Shown here piece after piece: positions 34,748 through 39,500 of a DNA stretch of 39,500 nucleotides. A model generated the notes under the pieces. That model did not search any database, was not told the origin of the DNA, and saw only the letters and a list, made by a program, of their open reading frames with translations. The first letter of the stretch is position 1. Every line of letters begins with the position of its first letter. A program made the position numbers and the translations under genes. Location: positions 1 to 39,500 of the forward strand of contig JAIBAN010000076.1 in the NCBI GenBank assembly GCA_019695185.1, read 5' to 3'. Origin of the DNA: Blastocatellia bacterium (GTDB lineage Bacteria > Acidobacteriota > Blastocatellia > Chloracidobacteriales > Chloracidobacteriaceae).

Positions 34748-35715
34748 TGCAAGCCCCTTTCCCTGTCTTTGCTGGATTTATTGAAACCGGCTTTGAGCAG
34801 CGGTTTCAAGGGATTTTACGCCGTGCGTGGCACCAACGCAGTTGGCATGTCATTGTCGCCGAGCCGGGAAGTGGCAAAAGCATGGGCATCTGCGACTTCG
34901 TTGCCGCCAGTCGCCGCGAGCAGTCTCCCGTCGGTGGGCGGCATTTTCCGATTCTGGCCGTGACGGCTCCCAAAAATGACCCAAAAGAACAAGGGCTTGG
35001 CAATTACATCATGGTTGCCATGAACCTTCCCATCACAGGGCGCTGGAGCGAGAAAAAGTGTGCCTTGCTGCAACTGCTCAAAATTTATGGGGTCGAGTGC
35101 CTCATTATTGATGATGCCCATGACCTGTCGATGCAACATCTCATCCTGCTCAAGGAGATTACCGATCAATTACGGCTGCCGCCCTTCGACCGCCCACTGG
35201 GTCTCTGTCTGGTGACCGCTGGACGCGGTGCGGCCATGCCCTTAAAAGACATTTTTGACCAACCGGAAACCATGTGGATGCAATTTCGCCGGAGACTTGA
35301 CCGGGTCCAACCTTATTGTCGCATTGCCAACCATACTCAAGAGGAAGTGCGCGACATTCTGGGAGCTTTGGAAAGTGTGTATCAGCCTTATTTTTCGGCC
35401 CTCAATCTGCGACAATGGACTGGAACCTTGTATTCCTGGTTGACCCATCCGCTCCTAGATCCGCAAAGAACCGGCAGAGCGAATATGGATAACCTGGTGA
35501 AGTTGGTCACGACGGCACTTGAGTGGACCTATGCCCAAGGGGAAGCGGATGTAACCGCCCAGACTTTGGAGGCAGCTTCACAACTGCTTCTGCTTCAACG
35601 TGAGAGCGTGCAGGTTATTGATGCTCCGGGTGCTCACCCTTCAACCCAGGAAAACCTGTCAACTCAGCCTCCTGTGCCCCGCACCAGAAGGAGAGGCAGT
35701 TCAACCTTGAAATGA
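34747..35715 (+). CDS. tnsC: TnsC-like AAA+ ATPase of El-3
   Basis: A 322-residue AAA+ protein. Its ATG overlaps the last base of the preceding stop (TGATG). Walker A is A-E-P-G-S-G-K-S (about residues 38-45); Walker B is C-L-I-I-D-D-A-H-D (about 119-127), with sensor-like C-L-V-T-A-G-R-G. The C-terminal 35 residues are disordered and end in a basic R-T-R-R-R-G-S. It should bridge target and transposase. With no TniQ in El-3 it must use another element's selector, recognise DNA itself, or act at random. Confidence 0.88.
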   Translation: MQAPFPVFAGFIETGFEQRFQGILRRAWHQRSWHVIVAEPGSGKSMGICDFVAASRREQSPVGGRHFPILAVTAPKNDPKEQGLGNYIMVAMNLPITGRWSEKKCALLQLLKIYGVECLIIDDAHDLSMQHLILLKEITDQLRLPPFDRPLGLCLVTAGRGAAMPLKDIFDQPETMWMQFRRRLDRVQPYCRIANHTQEEVRDILGALESVYQPYFSALNLRQWTGTLYSWLTHPLLDPQRTGRANMDNLVKLVTTALEWTYAQGEADVTAQTLEAASQLLLLQRESVQVIDAPGAHPSTQENLSTQPPVPRTRRRGSSTLK

Positions 35716-35736
35716 TTCCAGGTCTTGTGGATTTCA

Positions 35737-35776
35737 AGCAAACATTCAGGTCAAAAAATTGACCTGAATGTTTGCT
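35737..35776. repeat. Perfect 18-bp palindrome in the El-3 right end
   Basis: AGCAAACATTCAGGTCAA (35737-35754), AAAA, and its exact complement (35759-35776). Each arm holds the CCTGAATGTTTG core of the El-3 end sites, so the palindrome is two such sites head to head. It also lies 22 bases after the tnsC stop and could terminate transcription, although no T tract follows. Confidence 0.85.
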
Positions 35777-35864
35777 CAACCAAGATTTGGAATTTCTTTG
35801 AAAAACCGGGATTCCCCCTTTAATAATGCAGGTTTGCTGGGGGATGGGGTGAGCACAAATTGGG

Positions 35865-35898
35865 GTCAAAAATGGACAAACATTCAGGGAAACTACCA
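35865..35898 (-). repeat. El-3 right terminal inverted repeat
   Basis: Bases 35865-35892 are the exact reverse complement of 31956-31983 (28 bp). The match continues outward to 35898 with one mismatch. The direct repeat shared with 31934-31949 starts at the same boundary. Confidence 0.88.
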
Positions 35899-35967
35899 TT
35901 ATCATCGTCTTTTATAAAAAGCAGGGAGTTTTACGCTATTTTTTATCATTGTCTTTTGTAATCCACA
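35899..35967 (-). repeat. El-1 outer end (sites D, E and terminus)
   Basis: Read inward from 35967 the sequence begins TGTGGATTACAAAAGACA, continues to site E (35942-35961) and reaches site D at 35899-35913, which is identical to site C beyond El-3. Starting with TGT and a TnsB-type site is the Tn7 pattern. The next five bases outward, GTGGC (35968-35972), would be the target duplication; no matching copy was found on the other side. Confidence 0.65.
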
Positions 35968-35997
35968 GTGGCTGACCGGCTTGAGCGGCTTCACCCG

Positions 35998-37506
35998 TCA
36001 GCCGGACTTCCGGTTTGGTAGCGGCGAATCCGAAATCCGGAGTGGCGGGATGGGTGCCGCTACCGGTTTGGGGCGTGGCGCGAGCTTGAGCCAGCCGAAC
36101 ATGACCAGCCCCATTCCGGCCACCAGCGCCATGCCGCTGACCGTCAGCATCATCAACACATCCCGCACCATTTTCCCCGTCAGGGAATCCAAAAACTGCC
36201 ATTTGTGCAGGCGGGTAAAAGTGAAGTTTTCGAATGAACGTCCCCCGTCGGAAAACCGGGCGGCCAAAACCCCGGTTACCGGGTCCACATAGAGGCGCGG
36301 GTTGCGGTCCGCGCGATATTGAACCTTCACCACCGGCAGGCGTTTGTTGATGAAGCCATACTCGGCGTCAAACTGGGTTTGCAGCGAGGTGGAGACAATC
36401 CGGCTGGGGGCCAGTCCGCTAAACCCGGTTGCCAATTGGATGGGATACTGTGCGGCGGCTCCCGGCACCAATGCGCCGGTTTCCGGGTCAAAACAATAAA
36501 CCGACTGGTCCATCCCGGTCACCCGATACAGCCAGCGCCCCTCCATTTGAACCAGATTCAGACTGACAACCCCCGGTGCCAGCCGGGTGTCGTGCAGAAT
36601 CCGGTCTGGTGAAGTGCGGAGCGCCGTGACGGGAAGCGGAACCGCGCTCCGCTCCGTCGGGTCGGTTGCAGCGTCAGCCGGCTTTTCAAAAGCGTGCAAT
36701 CCACCACTGAAGGAAAAGAGCATCATGACAACCGAAACGGCCAGCCCCAAAATCCGGTGGTAGCGTTTGAGGCGGTTGCGGCCATGATTCCGGGCCGGAA
36801 TGGTGCGCAGCCGTTTCCAGAGCAACCCATACACCACCAGTCCGCTCACTGCCACCGCCAGGGTCAGCCCAGACAGGAACACGAGGGCGGCGACCCGCAG
36901 CCGGGTGCCCGCTCCCAGGAATTCCCAGTTGTGAAACATCCCGAAAGTCCACGACAGCCGCCGTTTGAGCCGATGTTCCAGGGTGGAAATGCGGCTGCCT
37001 TCCGGGTCCACATACACCGCCATGCCATCCGGTCGGTCAAAAACCACCTTGTAAACCGGCAGGAGCCGATTGATGCTGCGGTAGTCCCGGTCAAACTCGG
37101 TAAGGCGCACCACCTCCGAGACGGGTGCCTGGAACTCGCCAAGACAGGTCCGCGCCAGAAAAACGGCATATTTCTGGTCCCCGTCGGGCAGCCGGGTGCC
37201 GTCCGCCGGGTTGAAATAGAGGAAAGGAAGACCCTCTTTCCATTTGACCTGGAGAAAAGGCTGTTCCGCGATGAAAACCATCTGGCCGCCTTCAATTTCA
37301 TTGATGCCCTGCCGGTTGAGGATTTCCGCCGGGGACAGGCCAAACCCGCCCGGCTCCAGCCGCTGGGCTTTCGGAGCCATCAACCTGGGCCGGGGTTGGG
37401 TCCAGGACATGACCGGATGCAGAAAACCGCTCACACACCAGACCAGAACGGCCAGACAGGAAACCGCTCCGAGCCACCGATGGAGCACATACCATTGTTT
37501 CTTCAT
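35998..37506 (-). CDS. PepSY-associated transmembrane protein (iron-uptake type)
   Basis: A 502-residue inner-membrane protein. The start M-K-K-Q-W-Y-V-L-H-R-W-L-G at 37506 is preceded by AAAGGA. The N-terminal helix with H-R-W-L-G and W-C-V-S-G-F is the PepSY-TM signature. Two PepSY-like periplasmic regions (about 50-175 and 285-430) alternate with membrane helices (about 195-220, 235-265 and 455-480), and a second H-K-W-Q-F-L motif precedes the last helix. Members are often encoded next to TonB-dependent siderophore receptors and are thought to help reduce or release ferric iron. Here it follows such a receptor by 55 bases. It ends 31 bases from the El-1 terminus. Confidence 0.88.
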   Translation of the reverse strand: MKKQWYVLHRWLGAVSCLAVLVWCVSGFLHPVMSWTQPRPRLMAPKAQRLEPGGFGLSPAEILNRQGINEIEGGQMVFIAEQPFLQVKWKEGLPFLYFNPADGTRLPDGDQKYAVFLARTCLGEFQAPVSEVVRLTEFDRDYRSINRLLPVYKVVFDRPDGMAVYVDPEGSRISTLEHRLKRRLSWTFGMFHNWEFLGAGTRLRVAALVFLSGLTLAVAVSGLVVYGLLWKRLRTIPARNHGRNRLKRYHRILGLAVSVVMMLFSFSGGLHAFEKPADAATDPTERSAVPLPVTALRTSPDRILHDTRLAPGVVSLNLVQMEGRWLYRVTGMDQSVYCFDPETGALVPGAAAQYPIQLATGFSGLAPSRIVSTSLQTQFDAEYGFINKRLPVVKVQYRADRNPRLYVDPVTGVLAARFSDGGRSFENFTFTRLHKWQFLDSLTGKMVRDVLMMLTVSGMALVAGMGLVMFGWLKLAPRPKPVAAPIPPLRISDSPLPNRKSG

Positions 37507-37523
37507 CGCTTGTTCCTTTGGGG

Positions 37524-37552
37524 AAAAAAGCCGGGCGACCACGAAGTCGCCC
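37524..37552 (-). terminator. Intrinsic terminator-like hairpin between receptor and PepSY genes
   Basis: On the - strand, GGGCGAC and GTCGCCC pair around the loop TTCGTG, followed by GGC and six T. This is the form of a rho-independent terminator. As it lies between two co-directional genes only 55 bases apart, it probably attenuates the PepSY gene relative to the receptor gene. Confidence 0.65.
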
Positions 37553-37560
37553 CGGCCTGG

Positions 37561-39363
37561 TTAAAACACTATCCGAACCGCAATTTGGGCCCGCCGGGGA
37601 TCGGAGGCCGCCGTGTGGCGTCCGAACGTGGGTGACCCCAGCACATTGTCCACCGCGCTGAAATTGGTCAGGTTGAAGGCGTTATAGAGTTCTCCCCGAA
37701 CCTGGAAGGTCAATCCCTCATGAATCGGGAAATCCTTGGCCAGCGAAAAATTCCAGTCATAGAAAGCCGCGCCCCGCTCCGAATTGCGGCCCAGGGTGCC
37801 GATCTTTCCGGCGACCGGCCGGAGTTGGTCCGGCGTTATCCCCGGAGCCAACCGGATGGGAATGAAGGCCCCGGAATTCCGGACCAATGTTCCGGGCCGG
37901 TCGTTAATCCGGTTGTTGTTGGTTCCGGTCGGATTGAACGTGTTGCTGAAGAGCGAGTACGGTCGCCCTGACTGCATGGTGACGAGGCTGGTCAGACTCC
38001 AGCCGTTCAGCCAGCGGTTTGACCCGAACCGGGGCACACGCCAGATGCCGGTCAGCGTCAGAATCTGCGGCAGGTCAAAATCCGAAACCGCCCGGTCTGC
38101 CGCCAGGCTGGTTTCATCAACCGGCAGGACGTTGCGGGCAATATTGGTGTTGGAACTCGCAATATCGGACACATCATCGAGGAATTTGGAAAACGTGTAG
38201 GCTGCCCGCAGGTGCAGCCCTTCCGTAAACCGTTGCGACCAGGAAACCTGCAAGGCGTGGTAACTTGAATTGGCTGAGGTTTCCAGCAGGTTGACCACTC
38301 CCAAAGCGGGGTCGGGACGTTGCGCCTGGGGCAGATTTTCGCCGCCGTTGGTGCGGCGGGTGCGTGACAGCTTGCGCCCGAAGGTTCCCACATAGGCTAC
38401 CGAAAGCACCGAATTCGGGCTGAACAGTTCCCGTTCCAGGGTCAAGTTGACGTGTTGTGCATAGGGTGTGCTGGTTTCCGGGTTGGGAATCACCAACCCG
38501 CTCGGAATGCCCGCCTGGGCATTTCCCAGCAGGTTGGGGAACTGAGGCCGAAAGGCGGTGAAATTTTGCAACAGCGGCGGATTGAACCGCGTCAATCCCA
38601 GAAAGGTCATCTCCACGACGTTGAAATACACCCCATACCCCGCCCGCAACACCGATTTGGGACTGAACTGCCAGGCGACCCCCAGCCGGGGGGCAAGATT
38701 GTTGAAATCGGTGGGAAGCAGATATTTTCCGGGCAGCCGGTTGGCGGCTTCGCGCGGAGCCGTGTTGATTTCATACCGGACCCCCAGGCTGAACGTCAGA
38801 TTGGCCGCCGGTTTCCAATCGTCCTGGGCATAGGAATGCCATTCCGAACGGCGCAGGCCAATCAGCGGGTTGCCCTGGTTCCGAACGTAGGACAAGGGTT
38901 TTCCCGCCAGAAAATCCGTCACATTGAGGAAAGTCAGTTGTCCGCGCAGGCTGTTGTCAAGGTTGCCTCCGTTGACATGCACCCGCCGGAACGATGTGCC
39001 GAATTTGAACTGGTGCCGCCCCCTGGTCCAGGACAGGTCGTTGCTCGCCTGGAAGTTGTTCTGAAAGTTGGCCTGATTGAGAAAGGAGGGAATTCCCACG
39101 GTGCTCAAACCCGGCACCACCAGCAATCCGATTTCCCCATTGACCTGTGGGTTTCCCAAAAAAAGGGAGTTGGCGGAAGGCTGGTCCACCGCCTTGGTCC
39201 GATTGAACCCAAGCCGTGCCTCATTGAGCAGGCCGGTAGCCAGTACGGCGCTGTGTTGCAGGGTTCCGCTCAGGTTCTGGCGCACGCCGCTGACCACGCT
39301 GCCCAAAATCCCCCCGGCCCCCAGGGTATCGCTGTCGGATTTGGTGTCATTGAAGCGGACCAT
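37561..39363 (-). CDS. TonB-dependent receptor, Oar-like, N-terminally truncated
   Basis: The C-terminal 600 residues of an outer-membrane TonB-dependent transporter, starting at an internal M-V-R-F-N-D. The barrel signatures are clear: R-H-Q-F-K-F-G, D-D-W-K-x-x-x-N-L-T-x-x-L-G-V-R-Y-E, F-S-P-K-S-V-L-R-A-G-Y-G and the final R-G-E-L-Y-N-A-F-N-L-T-N-F followed by V-R-I-V-F. This is the Oar-like form common in Acidobacteriota, whose full length is about 1000-1150 residues with an N-terminal carboxypeptidase-like domain and a plug. The plug and early strands are absent here. Similarity stops at about 39370. The PepSY neighbour suggests a ferric chelate as substrate. The truncated form is presumably non-functional. 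Confidence 0.85.
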   Translation of the reverse strand: MVRFNDTKSDSDTLGAGGILGSVVSGVRQNLSGTLQHSAVLATGLLNEARLGFNRTKAVDQPSANSLFLGNPQVNGEIGLLVVPGLSTVGIPSFLNQANFQNNFQASNDLSWTRGRHQFKFGTSFRRVHVNGGNLDNSLRGQLTFLNVTDFLAGKPLSYVRNQGNPLIGLRRSEWHSYAQDDWKPAANLTFSLGVRYEINTAPREAANRLPGKYLLPTDFNNLAPRLGVAWQFSPKSVLRAGYGVYFNVVEMTFLGLTRFNPPLLQNFTAFRPQFPNLLGNAQAGIPSGLVIPNPETSTPYAQHVNLTLERELFSPNSVLSVAYVGTFGRKLSRTRRTNGGENLPQAQRPDPALGVVNLLETSANSSYHALQVSWSQRFTEGLHLRAAYTFSKFLDDVSDIASSNTNIARNVLPVDETSLAADRAVSDFDLPQILTLTGIWRVPRFGSNRWLNGWSLTSLVTMQSGRPYSLFSNTFNPTGTNNNRINDRPGTLVRNSGAFIPIRLAPGITPDQLRPVAGKIGTLGRNSERGAAFYDWNFSLAKDFPIHEGLTFQVRGELYNAFNLTNFSAVDNVLGSPTFGRHTAASDPRRAQIAVRIVF

Positions 39364-39500
39364 CAGTGTCTGGGTAAGTTTGCAGTGTTTTGGCGTGATT
39401 TTCCAAATCGGGTTTGCGTAAGGTCTGTCCCCAATATTTTAAGTTGGGAGACCTCCAATGAACCGAAAATTAGTCCCGGATTTGCCGCAGGTGCGGGCTC
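39364..39500 (+). mobile_element. Probable end of an insertion sequence (runs off the window)
   Basis: The receptor frame loses family similarity at about 39370. Beyond this point a non-coding leader leads to GGGAG (39446-39450) and an ATG at 39458 that opens a + strand frame MNRKLVPDLPQVRA running off the end. A leader of about 90 bases then a gene reading inward is typical of an IS. The transposase family cannot be named from 14 residues, and the terminal repeat was not verified. Confidence 0.4.
39458..39500 (+). CDS. Start of an unidentified gene (possible IS transposase), partial
   Basis: Fourteen codons beginning MNRKLVPDLPQV with GGGAG eight bases upstream, then the window ends. The position next to a broken receptor gene suggests a transposase. 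No motif is visible in so short a piece. Confidence 0.35.
   Translation, partial: MNRKLVPDLPQVRA

Larger units (their letters stand above)
31950..35898 (+). mobile_element. El-3: minimal Tn7-like transposon inserted in the El-1 end
   Basis: About 3.95 kb bounded by inverted repeats that begin TGGTGGTTTCCCTGAATG at the left and TGGTAGTTTCCCTGAATG when read inward at the right. Inside lie a TnsA-TnsB fusion and a TnsC-like ATPase, and nothing else recognisable. No TniQ is present. The ends are flanked by the 15-16 bp direct repeat, inside the El-1 site array. Confidence 0.8.
21192..35967 (-). mobile_element. El-1: outer Tn7/Tn5053-type transposon, invaded twice
   Basis: The gene order on the - strand is tnsA (interrupted), tniA/tnsB, tniB/tnsC, resolvase. 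The right terminus is placed at 35967, where the inward sequence begins TGTGGATTACAAAAGACA and is followed by repeated TTACAAAAGACARTGATA-like sites, as at Tn7-type ends. El-2 interrupts tnsA and El-3 interrupts the end array. No tniQ/tnsD gene belongs to this element. The other end was not found, so the left boundary given is only the last recognised gene. Confidence 0.65.

Noticed and set aside
25580..35967. CRISPR-associated transposon
   Set aside because: TniQ and TnsC suggested it, but no cas gene and no repeat-spacer array were found; the repeats at the ends are transposase sites.

Overview
The window is chromosomal DNA of a GC-rich Gram-negative bacterium, most likely an acidobacterium. 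The taxonomic hint is an Oar-like TonB-dependent receptor of the type abundant in Acidobacteriota; this is a judgement from sequence style, not a database result. No rRNA, tRNA or CRISPR array was recognised.

Region A (about 166-15391, all + strand) is a compact run of envelope and stress genes. It holds two paralogous TerB-like small proteins, three MscS-type mechanosensitive channels, a membrane-anchored HtrA-like protein whose protease triad is degenerate, a CPA2 cation/proton antiporter, a secreted leucine-rich-repeat protein, a 946-residue P-loop ATPase, a TPR protein ending in a degenerate GGDEF domain, and an APC-type permease fused to two universal-stress domains. Many genes overlap by ATGA or GTGA or lie within 100 bases. 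Region B (15864-19745) holds a bacterial eRF1-like protein, a KamA-family radical SAM aminomutase and a class I/II aminotransferase. A 30-base bipartite element (AGTAWWACTA, 8 bases, GATAGTAATACT) lies in front of both runs, in the same orientation and with the same internal spacing. This suggests one regulon, plausibly for osmotic or turgor stress. Region A is preceded by an inverted pair of heptamer repeats with G-quadruplex character.

Region C (about 20043-21182) is a scar. A 3' fragment of a trehalose-phosphatase gene (HAD motif I missing) abuts a 5'-truncated, frameshifted membrane-protein pseudogene.

Region D (about 21192-35967) is a nest of three Tn7/Tn5053-type transposons. The outer element (El-1, - strand) has a serine resolvase, a TniB/TnsC ATPase, a TniA/TnsB transposase and a TnsA nuclease. 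A second complete element (El-2, 25580-31855) sits inside the fifth to seventh codons of El-1's tnsA. It has matching 47-48 bp ends, a perfect 5-bp target duplication GGGGA, and carries a TnsA-TnsB fusion, TnsC, and a TniQ fused to a trypsin-like domain. Deleting El-2 and one GGGGA restores El-1 tnsA with an ATG at 31876. A third element (El-3, about 31950-35898), with a TnsA-TnsB fusion and TnsC only, sits inside the TnsB-site array at El-1's end, flanked by an unusually long 15-16 bp direct repeat. Only El-2 carries a TniQ target selector.

Region E (35998-39363, - strand) is an iron-uptake type pair: a TonB-dependent receptor and a PepSY-TM protein, separated by a terminator-like hairpin. 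The receptor has lost its N-terminal part at about 39370, next to what looks like the end of an insertion sequence running off the window.
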